In this document: one piece after another, positions 37,427 to 44,818 of the stretch
Numbering within the stretch: position 1 is the first letter of the stretch
Layout: each line of letters starts with the position of its first letter
Assembly: GCA_030681515.1 (NCBI GenBank)
Contig: JAUXSE010000011.1
Span: forward strand, 1 to 64,000
Direction of reading: 5' to 3'
Length of the DNA stretch: 64,000 nucleotides
Origin: Geothrix sp.
Lineage (GTDB): Bacteria > Acidobacteriota > Holophagae > Holophagales > Holophagaceae
The notes under the pieces: generated by a model
What the model saw: only the letters and a program-made list of their open reading frames with translations
The model's database searches: none
What the model was told of the DNA's origin: nothing
Position numbers and translations under genes: made by a program

Positions 37427-38789
37427 CCGGCCGGGGAGGCAATTCCCCGCCGTCGGTGACCACCACGCGATTCCGGCCGAGGCGCTTGGCCTGGTAGAGG
37501 GCCTTGTCCACAAGCACCAGCAGGGCGGCCGGGTCTGGGGGGCCCGGTCCACCCACGCCGAAGCTCATGGTCGGGAAGATCGTCTGGCCGCCCGGAAGCA
37601 GCACGGGTTCCTGGTCAATCCGCCGGCGCAGTTTCTCGGCCACTTCCGCGCCGGCTTTGAGACTGGTCTCGGTCAGCAGCACCGCGAATTCCTCGCCGCC
37701 GATGCGGAAGGCGAGGTCGGACTTGCGGAGCGTGGTGCGGATGCGGGCGGCCATCTGCCGGAGGACCTCGTCGCCCACCGGATGGCCGAAGCGGTCGTTG
37801 ATGAGCTTGAAGTGGTCCACGTCGCCGAGCAGCAGGACGAAGGCCCGCCGATGGCGCTCCCACTGCCGGACCGCGTGCTCCAGATTCTGGTCGAAGGCCC
37901 GGCGGTTGAGCAGCTCCGTGAGTGGATCGGTGAGCACTTCGTTGCGCAGCGCCGCCGCCTCGATCTCCAACATGCCCCGGCGTTCCCGCAGGTCGTGGAT
38001 GGCGGACTCGTACTCGGTCTGGATCCGCCGGGCGTGCAGGCATTCGATGGCCCGCTTGCATGCGTGCAGGAGCCTCGGCGCGGGCAGGGGCAGGGGCACC
38101 CAATCGGAGATGCCGGCGAGCAGCAGCTTCCGCTGGGCCGTCTCATCCTTCACCTGGCCCACGAGGATGGTGTAGGGCAGGCGGTTCTGCTCACGCAGCT
38201 GCGCCAGGAGCGACAGCGCGCCCTCCACGCCGCCGGCGGAGAGTCCCAGGAGCAGGATGGGCGCCTTCAGCACCCCCTGGGCCTCCCTTGCGTTCCGCGC
38301 GGGCGGTGTGTGGACCTCCATGAAGTAGTGATGGAGGAGATCCCGGGCCTGCTGGGCCAGCCCCGCGTGAAGCCCCACGGCGAGAATGGGGACCCGCTGC
38401 CCCTCCTCGCGCGACGCCCCTCCCGCCATGACGGGGCCGAGGTGGTTCAGGATCTGCTGGATGGTGTGCCCGGCGCGGATGAACCCATCCCCATCCGAGT
38501 CCTGAAGGGCCAGCTGGTCCTGGTCGGTCGGCGCATGATCGAGGATCAGGAAGATCGGGAGATTCCGGAAGAGCACCCGGGCTTCGCCGCGCAGAAGGCG
38601 GCAGAGGCGGTAGCCATCCATGGGATCGCCCCCGGAGTCCACCAGCAGCACCTGAGCCTCGCCCCAGGCATCCCGGGCCAGGGCCTCCAGAGGATCCTCC
38701 GCGTGGAGGATGCGATGGCCAGCCCCTTCAAACGCCATTCGCAGGCGTTCGACGAGGCCGTTATGACGGGAAATAACAAGCAGGTTCAT
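37410..38789 (-). CDS. Diguanylate cyclase with two receiver-like domains
   Basis: The 459-residue protein has an N-terminal receiver (about 1-115; VLLVDSGGDPMDGY with the acceptor Asp) and a second, degenerate receiver-like domain (about 130-245) that lacks the acceptor Asp (ILLLGLSAGG). A helical linker and a GGDEF domain (about 285-450) follow. The active site is GGEEF, and an RxxD inhibitory site (RKSD) lies 5 residues before it, so it should make c-di-GMP with product inhibition. It is the last gene of the kdsB-trxB run, 57 bp after trxB. Confidence 0.9.
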   Translation of the reverse strand: MNLLVISRHNGLVERLRMAFEGAGHRILHAEDPLEALARDAWGEAQVLLVDSGGDPMDGYRLCRLLRGEARVLFRNLPIFLILDHAPTDQDQLALQDSDGDGFIRAGHTIQQILNHLGPVMAGGASREEGQRVPILAVGLHAGLAQQARDLLHHYFMEVHTPPARNAREAQGVLKAPILLLGLSAGGVEGALSLLAQLREQNRLPYTILVGQVKDETAQRKLLLAGISDWVPLPLPAPRLLHACKRAIECLHARRIQTEYESAIHDLRERRGMLEIEAAALRNEVLTDPLTELLNRRAFDQNLEHAVRQWERHRRAFVLLLGDVDHFKLINDRFGHPVGDEVLRQMAARIRTTLRKSDLAFRIGGEEFAVLLTETSLKAGAEVAEKLRRRIDQEPVLLPGGQTIFPTMSFGVGGPGPPDPAALLVLVDKALYQAKRLGRNRVVVTDGGELPPRPVIGGS

Positions 38790-38846
38790 GGGGAGCCGGA
38801 CACGGGTGCCCCATGGTAGTGCAGATCATTCCTGCCAGGGAGGCCT

Positions 38847-39815
38847 TCAGTCTGCCAGTCCCTGTTCCGCGAGCCACCGCTCGGCGTCAATGGCGGCCAT
38901 GCACCCGCTGCCGGCGGCGGTGATGGCCTGCCGGTAGACATGGTCCTGCACGTCGCCGCAGGCGAAGACGCCCGGAATCGAAGTGCGGCTGGAGCCCTTC
39001 TCCACCTGGAGGTAGCCGGTCTCGTCCATGGGCAGCTGGCCCGCGAAGAGACTGGTGTTGGGCCGGTGGCCGATGGCCACGAAGAGGCCTTCCACGGCCA
39101 GCTCGGATTCGGAGCCATCCACCGTATCCTTGAGCTTCAGTGCGCGGATTTTTTCCACCTTCTCGCCCATGGGTGTTTCAAGGGTGGAGGTGAGGACATC
39201 CAGCACGACCTTGTTCCAGAGGGGCTGGATCTTTTCGTTTTTCAGGGCCCTTTCCTGCATGGCCTTGGAGGCCCGGAGCTTGTCGCGGCGGTGGATGAGG
39301 TGGACCCTGGTGGCGAACTTCGTGAGGAACGTGGCCTCTTCCACCGCGGTATCGCCGCCGCCCACCACGGCGATCTCCTTGCCCCGGAAGAAGAAGCCAT
39401 CGCAAGTGGCGCAGGCACTGACGCCGCCGCCGGACCGGGAAAGCTGCTCGTCCTTGCCGATGCCCAGCCACATGGCGGAGGCGCCGGTGGCGATGATCAC
39501 GGCATCGGCGGTGTACTCGCCCTTGTCGGTGGTGAGCTTGAAGGGGCGGCCCTGGAGATCGGCCTGGAGGACGGTTTCCGGCTTGAGGGTGGTGCCGAAG
39601 CGGATCACCTGCTCGCGCATTTCGTCCATCAGCGCGGGCCCGGCGATGCCCTGGCGGAACCCGGGGAAGTTCTCGACCTCGGTGGTGATGGTGAGCTGGC
39701 CGCCGGGCTGGGCGCCTTCGAACACGAGGGGCGCGAGGTTGGCCCTGGAAGCGTAGAGTGCGGCGGTATAGCCGGCCGGGCCCGTTCCAACGATGATGAC
39801 TTTGTGGTGGCTCAC
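38847..39815 (-). CDS. trxB: Thioredoxin reductase
   Basis: The 322-residue FAD/NADPH enzyme has GTGPAGYTAALYASRA (FAD), the redox-active CATC, GGGDTAVEEA (NADPH) and GVFACGDVQDHVYRQA (C-terminal FAD). It reduces thioredoxin in the cytosol. GTG 39815 is chosen because AGGAG lies about 6 nt upstream and the conserved N-terminus begins right after it; ATG 39845 would add ten non-conserved residues. It lies 44 bp after kdsB. Confidence 0.95.
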   Translation of the reverse strand: MSHHKVIIVGTGPAGYTAALYASRANLAPLVFEGAQPGGQLTITTEVENFPGFRQGIAGPALMDEMREQVIRFGTTLKPETVLQADLQGRPFKLTTDKGEYTADAVIIATGASAMWLGIGKDEQLSRSGGGVSACATCDGFFFRGKEIAVVGGGDTAVEEATFLTKFATRVHLIHRRDKLRASKAMQERALKNEKIQPLWNKVVLDVLTSTLETPMGEKVEKIRALKLKDTVDGSESELAVEGLFVAIGHRPNTSLFAGQLPMDETGYLQVEKGSSRTSIPGVFACGDVQDHVYRQAITAAGSGCMAAIDAERWLAEQGLAD

Positions 39816-39859
39816 GGCATCTCCTGGCAGGGAACGGGCGCTCATTCCAACGGATGAGT

Positions 39860-40657
39860 CTATCGTGCCAGGCCCCGTTCCCGCAGCAGGGCCTCCACGG
39901 CGGCCACATCTCCCGGGACATCCACACCGAGGCTGAGGTAGGCCGTATGCGCGACGCCGATGGGGATGCCCGCGGCCAGCGCCCGCAGCTGCTCGAGCAT
40001 CTCCAGCTGTTCCAGGGGGTGCGGGGGCAGCTTCGTGAAGGCGCGCAGGGTTTGGGGCCGGTAGGCGTAGAGGCCGAGATGGCGCTTGAAGTGGACGAGC
40101 TGTTCCGGAGCCATCCAGGGGCGGAAATCGGCTTCAAAAAGGGCCGAATGCCGCAGGTAGGGAATGGGGCTGCGGCTGAAGTAGAGGGCCCGGCGATGGT
40201 CATCCACCACCACCTTCACGGCATTGGGGTTGAAGATCTCGTCGGCGTGCGTGAAGGAGCAGGCGGCGGTGCCCATGGGCAGGTCCGGCTGGTCGCGCAT
40301 CAGGGCGACCAGGGCCGCCACCGTATCGGGATGCATGGCGGGCTCGTCGCCCTGGATGTTCAGCACGCAGTCAAAGGGCACGACCCCGGTCTCCAGCAGG
40401 GCCCCCAGGGCCGCGGCGGTGCGGTCCGTGCCGGAGGGCAGGGCGGGGTCGGTCATGATGGCCTCGCCCCCGAAGCCGCGAACGGCCGCCGCGATGCGTT
40501 CGTCATCCGTGGCCACCACCACCCGATCCACCCCCTCCGCCTGGCGGGCCGCCTCGAAGACCCACTGGATCATGGGCTTCCCGGCGATGGGAGCCAGGGG
40601 CTTGCCCGGAAACCGGGAGGCCTGAAAGCGGGAGGGCAGGACGGCAAGGGTGCGCAT
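39860..40657 (-). CDS. kdsB: 3-deoxy-manno-octulosonate cytidylyltransferase
   Basis: KdsB activates Kdo with CTP to CMP-Kdo for LPS inner-core synthesis. The 265-residue protein has the family motifs PSRFQASRFPGKPLAPIAGK (nucleotide loop), VVVATDDERI, LPSGTDRTAAA and VLNIQGDEPAM with its Mg-binding Asp, plus YFSRSPIPYLR. Length is normal. It heads a minus-strand run with trxB and the diguanylate cyclase. Upstream lies a palindrome and direct-repeat segment. Confidence 0.95.
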   Translation of the reverse strand: MRTLAVLPSRFQASRFPGKPLAPIAGKPMIQWVFEAARQAEGVDRVVVATDDERIAAAVRGFGGEAIMTDPALPSGTDRTAAALGALLETGVVPFDCVLNIQGDEPAMHPDTVAALVALMRDQPDLPMGTAACSFTHADEIFNPNAVKVVVDDHRRALYFSRSPIPYLRHSALFEADFRPWMAPEQLVHFKRHLGLYAYRPQTLRAFTKLPPHPLEQLEMLEQLRALAAGIPIGVAHTAYLSLGVDVPGDVAAVEALLRERGLAR

Positions 40658-40672
40658 GGGACCAGTCTAAAG

Positions 40673-40740
40673 CAGACTCCAGACTCCCCCGGGCAACGCA
40701 TGCGTTGCCCGGGATCTTTGGTCAGACTCCAGACTCCCCC
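40673..40740. repeat. 26-bp perfect palindrome flanked by 18-bp direct repeats
   Basis: CAGACTCCAGACTCCCCC occurs at 40673-40690 and again at 40723-40740. Between them, overlapping the end of the first copy, a perfect 26-bp palindrome spans 40688-40713 (half-site CCCGGGCAACGCA). It lies between the divergent kdsB and cheA-like starts. It may be a small mobile or REP-type element, a regulator site, or a terminator-like stem. Confidence 0.9.
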
Positions 40741-40775
40741 GCCCCTTGCCGATGCCTCCTGGAACGGGAGTTCCC

Positions 40776-42797
40776 TTGGACCAGTCCTTCGAAGATGTGT
40801 GGGCGGAGTGGGAGGACCTGTTCGCGCAGGCCCGGCAGACCCTCGCCACGCTGAAGGAGCCCCAGCCGGCGCATGTGGTCCAGGCCTCGGTGAACGCGCT
40901 GTTCAGGACGACCCACACCCTCAAGGGCATGGCCGGGATGCTGGGATTCCCCCGTTTCAGCCGGGCAGCCCACCGCCTGGAGGACATCTTCGACCTCATG
41001 CGGAAGGGGCGCTTGCGCTCCACGGATTCCCTGATCGAGACCCTGGAGGCGGGAATCCAGGCCCTGGAATCAGGCCTGGCCGGGCTGCGCCGGGGGCGTC
41101 CCGAGCCCGAGGACTACCTGCTGGCCCTTCGCCGGCAGCTGGGGGAACTGGAGGCCCTGGCCCGTCCTGCGGAGGGCGGAACCCAGGACCTGGCTTCCCT
41201 GCTGGACCTCCCCCTGGAGGCCCGGAAGGCCCTTTCGGAGTACGAACGGACCCGGGTGACGGCGGTGCTGATGGAAGGCACGCCCATTCACGGGGTGACG
41301 GTCTGTCTGGAATTCGCCACGTTTGACGAGCGCCTCCGGGCGTTCAGCGAATCGCTATCGGCGCACGGGGAGCTGATCTCCACCCTTCCATGGGATGTGC
41401 CCGAGGGCCGGGAGGGCCTGGCCTTCCTCTTGATGACCGCCTGCCGGGGGTTCGACGCCCGCCGTCTCCCGGGCCTGCCGGACGAAATCCTGGGAACCTC
41501 GCTCCTGGGGGATCCCTCCCGGGTGCCTGCCAGCCTGCGGGAGGAGATCCCTGTGGAGGCGCCGCCCGCCCAGGCGCCCGCCGTTCCCGACGCTTCATTC
41601 CCTCCCGTTCCGGCGCAGGAAGTGGAGATCCTCCGGCTGCCGGTCCATCGCGTGGAGGCGCTGGAGGTCCGTCTGATGGCGGTGGGCCAGCTCAGGGATG
41701 CGGCCAGTCTGTTGATGCGGGATGCCGGAGCGGCCGGCCCGGAGCGGCCTTTGGCGCTCATGGCCCGGATCGAGGATGGCCTTCTGGAGGTTCAGAAAGA
41801 CCTGCTTCAGATGCGCATGGTCAAGGTGGAGAGCCTGTTCGCCCGCATCGAGCCCATGGTGAAGAGCCTGAGCCGGGACATGGGCAAGCCCGTGAAGCTC
41901 TCCTTCCAGGGGGGGGATCTCGAGCTGGAGAGGAACCTGCTGGGCCGCCTGACGGAACCCTTCCTCCATCTGATCCGGAATGCGCTGGACCACGGGCTCG
42001 AGACGCCCTCGGAACGGCTGGCCCAGGGGAAGGCCGAGGCTGGCTCTCTGCGGATCTCCGCCTCGCAGCGGGGACGGAACCTGCGCTTCGACATCCGGGA
42101 CGATGGCCGGGGTTTCGACCTGGCCCGGATCGAATCGCGCGGCGTGGCGCTGGGCCTCATCAGGGCGGGAGAGCCCCACTCCCCCGAGCGCCTCCACCGT
42201 CTGGCCCTGGAACCGGGTTTTTCAACCCAGGACCGGGCGTCCCACATCTCGGGGCGGGGCGTGGGGATGGATATCGTGAGGACCGAGATTGATGGCCTGG
42301 GGGGCGAGATCCACCTATCGAGCGAAGCCCGGAGAGGGAGCCTCATCCGGTTGAGCCTTCCCCTCAGCCGCGCGGTGGTCAGCTGCCTGAAGGTGCGGTG
42401 TGGTGGACAGGGGTTCGGAATTCCCATCGGCAGCGTTCTGCGGGTCCAGGCGGGGCGCCAGATCCTCCATGGCGGGGAGCATGTAGCAGTGCACGGCATG
42501 TCCCTCCCCCTGGAGTCCCTGCAGGCCTGCCTGGGGCTTCCGGAGCCGGATGGACAGCGGGCCTTCGTGGTATTGACTCAGCAGGGGGCCTCGGCGCGGA
42601 GCGTGGAAGTCGCCATCGGCGTGGACGAGGTGGGGGGCCGGGGCGAGGTGCTGCTCAGGAGCCTGCCCGAACTGGCGCACGCCCCCGGCATCATGGGCGG
42701 CAGCCCGCAGGAGGACGGCATCCTGTGGGTGCTGGATCCGGAGGCGATCCTGGGCCTCGCCATGGATTCCCTGATGCGCCGGGTGGCCCGTGTCTGA
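40776..42797 (+). CDS. Divergent CheA-type chemosensory histidine kinase
   Basis: The 673-residue protein has an N-terminal HPt domain (about 5-110; FRTTHTLKGMAG with H47 as phospho-acceptor). A ~170-residue variable region holds no typical P2 domain. A P3 dimerisation helix pair follows, then the HATPase (HLIRNALDHGLETPSER, RDDGRGFD, GRGVGMDIV) and a C-terminal CheW-like P5 domain (about 535-670). TTG 40776 is chosen because GGGAG lies 6 nt upstream; the ATG at 40752 has no site. It is coupled to a CheW-like gene by an 8-bp overlap. No CheY, CheB or CheR is in the window, so it may signal through the receiver protein at 49047 or elsewhere. Confidence 0.9.
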   Translation: MDQSFEDVWAEWEDLFAQARQTLATLKEPQPAHVVQASVNALFRTTHTLKGMAGMLGFPRFSRAAHRLEDIFDLMRKGRLRSTDSLIETLEAGIQALESGLAGLRRGRPEPEDYLLALRRQLGELEALARPAEGGTQDLASLLDLPLEARKALSEYERTRVTAVLMEGTPIHGVTVCLEFATFDERLRAFSESLSAHGELISTLPWDVPEGREGLAFLLMTACRGFDARRLPGLPDEILGTSLLGDPSRVPASLREEIPVEAPPAQAPAVPDASFPPVPAQEVEILRLPVHRVEALEVRLMAVGQLRDAASLLMRDAGAAGPERPLALMARIEDGLLEVQKDLLQMRMVKVESLFARIEPMVKSLSRDMGKPVKLSFQGGDLELERNLLGRLTEPFLHLIRNALDHGLETPSERLAQGKAEAGSLRISASQRGRNLRFDIRDDGRGFDLARIESRGVALGLIRAGEPHSPERLHRLALEPGFSTQDRASHISGRGVGMDIVRTEIDGLGGEIHLSSEARRGSLIRLSLPLSRAVVSCLKVRCGGQGFGIPIGSVLRVQAGRQILHGGEHVAVHGMSLPLESLQACLGLPEPDGQRAFVVLTQQGASARSVEVAIGVDEVGGRGEVLLRSLPELAHAPGIMGGSPQEDGILWVLDPEAILGLAMDSLMRRVARV

Positions 42798-43221
42798 TCA
42801 TGGATCCTGGCTCCAGGCGAGGGCGGCGGGCCGGGACCTGCTGCTCTCCACGCGGGATCTCCGGGAGGTGGTGGCTCCGGTACCCGTCTCCCCGCTGCCG
42901 GGAGGCCCCCGCGGCATCGGAGGTGTGGTGATCCATCAGGGCGAGTTCCTTCCGGTGCTGGCCTGGGGCGATCTTCCGGGATGCCGGGTGGGCTCCGGGC
43001 CCCCCGTGGCCCTGGCGGTTCTGCGGCTGCGCCTGGGGATGCCCCTGGACCGGCTGGCGGGGACCCTGGAGCTGGGGCCCGAGGCCTGGCGCGACCCCCC
43101 GGAGGACGATCCCTGGCGCCCCTGGATTGATGCCGTGGGCCGGGTCGGGGACAGCGATCTGCCCCGGGTGGACCTGGACCGCCTCATCGCGTGGCTGCGC
43201 CGGTTCCGAGGCGGGCGCTGA
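42790..43221 (+). CDS. CheW-like adaptor protein
   Basis: The 143-residue protein fits a divergent CheW domain: a DLLLSTRDLREVVAPVPVSP opening, GGVVIHQGEFLPVLAWGD in the middle and a short C-terminal part. It starts with GTG inside the end of the CheA-like gene (8-bp overlap). CheW links CheA to chemoreceptors; the nearest receptor gene is 1.6 kb downstream at 44781. It is a compact member, and the usual C-terminal strands are hard to see. Confidence 0.75.
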   Translation: MSDHGSWLQARAAGRDLLLSTRDLREVVAPVPVSPLPGGPRGIGGVVIHQGEFLPVLAWGDLPGCRVGSGPPVALAVLRLRLGMPLDRLAGTLELGPEAWRDPPEDDPWRPWIDAVGRVGDSDLPRVDLDRLIAWLRRFRGGR

Positions 43222-43269
43222 CTCGGAGGGCCGTTCATGCGATGATGGCGGTTTCGTTACGGAGGCCCC

Positions 43270-44271
43270 TTGAACCGTCGCCTTGCCGCCCCCGTCGGAA
43301 TCACGGCCACCGGAGAGTGTTTCCCGCCCAAGGTGGTCACCAACGACGATCTCTCCAGGATCATGGATACCAACGACGAATGGATCCGGTCCCGCACCGG
43401 CATCCGTGAACGCCGCTGGGCGGAACCCGGCACCGGCGCCTCCCAGCTGGGGGCCCCGGCCCTTCAGATGGCCCTGGACAACCGCGGCATCAAGGCCTCC
43501 GAGCTGGACCTGATCCTGGTCACCACCGTGACGCCTGACACCCTGTTCCCGGCGACGGCCTGCCGCATCCAGGACATGATCGGGGCCCGGAATGCCTGGG
43601 GTTTCGACCTGAACGCGGCTTGTTCCGGCTTCCTGTACGCCCTCACCACCGCCGCGAGCCTGGTGGCTGGCGGGGCCATCCGCCGGGCCGCGGTGGTCGG
43701 CGTGGACATCATGTCCACCATCATCAACCTCGAGGACCGGGCCACCTCGGTGCTGTTTGGCGACGGGGCCGGCGCCGTGATCGTGGAGCGGGTGGAAGAT
43801 GGCCTCGGCATCCTCGACTTCGAGCACAAGGTGGATGGTACGGGTGGCTGTTTCCTATACATGCCGGCCGGGGGTTCCCTCAAACCGGCCACTGCTGAGA
43901 CGGTCGCGGCGAAGGAGCACACCATCCACCAGGCCGGCAGCGAGGTCTTCAAGAACGCCGTGCGCGAGATGGCCGACAACAGCAAGCTGCTGCTGGACCG
44001 CAACGGCTTCACCGGGGATCAGCTCAAGCTCTTCGTGCCCCACCAGGCGAACATCCGCATCATGGACGCCGCCGCCAAGCGGCTGGAGCTGGATCCTTCG
44101 CGCATGATGGTGAACATTGACCGCTACGCCAACACCACCACGGCCACCATCCCCACGGCCCTCCACCAGGCCGGGGAGGAGAAGCGCATGGCCAAGGGCG
44201 ACCTGGTGGTGCTATCGGCCTTCGGCGCGGGCTTCACCTGGGGTTCGACGCTGATGCGCTGGGCCTACTGA
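43270..44271 (+). CDS. fabH: 3-oxoacyl-[ACP] synthase III
   Basis: FabH starts fatty-acid synthesis by condensing an acyl-CoA with malonyl-ACP. The 333-residue protein has the full Cys-His-Asn triad: NAACSGF (C118), VPHQANIRI and RYANTTTATIP. Its N-terminus carries DEWIRSRTGIRER. TTG 43270 has GGAGG 5 nt upstream. It is the only fab gene here and is placed between chemosensory genes, 48 bp after the CheW-like gene, so it may simply share their transcript. Confidence 0.95.
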   Translation: MNRRLAAPVGITATGECFPPKVVTNDDLSRIMDTNDEWIRSRTGIRERRWAEPGTGASQLGAPALQMALDNRGIKASELDLILVTTVTPDTLFPATACRIQDMIGARNAWGFDLNAACSGFLYALTTAASLVAGGAIRRAAVVGVDIMSTIINLEDRATSVLFGDGAGAVIVERVEDGLGILDFEHKVDGTGGCFLYMPAGGSLKPATAETVAAKEHTIHQAGSEVFKNAVREMADNSKLLLDRNGFTGDQLKLFVPHQANIRIMDAAAKRLELDPSRMMVNIDRYANTTTATIPTALHQAGEEKRMAKGDLVVLSAFGAGFTWGSTLMRWAY

Positions 44272-44287
44272 GCGTCCGCCGCCGCCC

Positions 44288-44818
44288 GTGCGCGTCATCG
44301 CCGGAATCCTGAAGGGCCGCCGGCTCTCGGCGCCTCCCCCGGGGGACCAGCGGGTGCGCCCCACGTCGGACCGGGCCCGGGAGGCCCTGTTCTCGATCCT
44401 CCAGCGATGGCCCTCCGGGCCCTTTCTCGACCTTTGTGCTGGAACGGGCGCGGTCGGGGTGGAGGCCCATTCCAGGGGGTACGGGCCCGTCACCTGCGTC
44501 GAGGCGGCGGAACCGGGCTGGTCCTGCCTGCTCCGGAATGCGGGAGGCACCGGGGTGAAGGGGCTCCGCACCGATCTGCGGCGCCTGGAGGAAGGCTCCT
44601 TCGCAGGCCAGGCTGTGATCTTCCTGGATCCGCCCTACGACCAGTGCGAAGCCATCTGGGCCCGGATGGGGGCCCGCCTGCGGCGCTGGATCGCCCCCGG
44701 GGGGGTCCTGGTCGTCGAGACGGACCGGCAAACCAGGCTGGAAGTACAGACGGGGTGGACTCCGGCCGAAACACGCGAGTATGGTGCGGCCCGATTTCAT
44801 TTCTGGAGCCCGGTCTGA
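44288..44818 (+). CDS. rsmD: 16S rRNA (guanine(966)-N2)-methyltransferase
   Basis: The 176-residue SAM-dependent methyltransferase opens with MRVIAGILKGRRLSAPPP and VRPTSDRAREALFSIL. The SAM-binding DLCAGTGAVGVEA and the catalytic FLDPPYD motif (NPPY-type) follow. It modifies G966 of 16S rRNA in the 30S subunit. The start is GTG. Its last 38 bp overlap the start of the receptor gene. Confidence 0.93.
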   Translation: MRVIAGILKGRRLSAPPPGDQRVRPTSDRAREALFSILQRWPSGPFLDLCAGTGAVGVEAHSRGYGPVTCVEAAEPGWSCLLRNAGGTGVKGLRTDLRRLEEGSFAGQAVIFLDPPYDQCEAIWARMGARLRRWIAPGGVLVVETDRQTRLEVQTGWTPAETREYGAARFHFWSPV

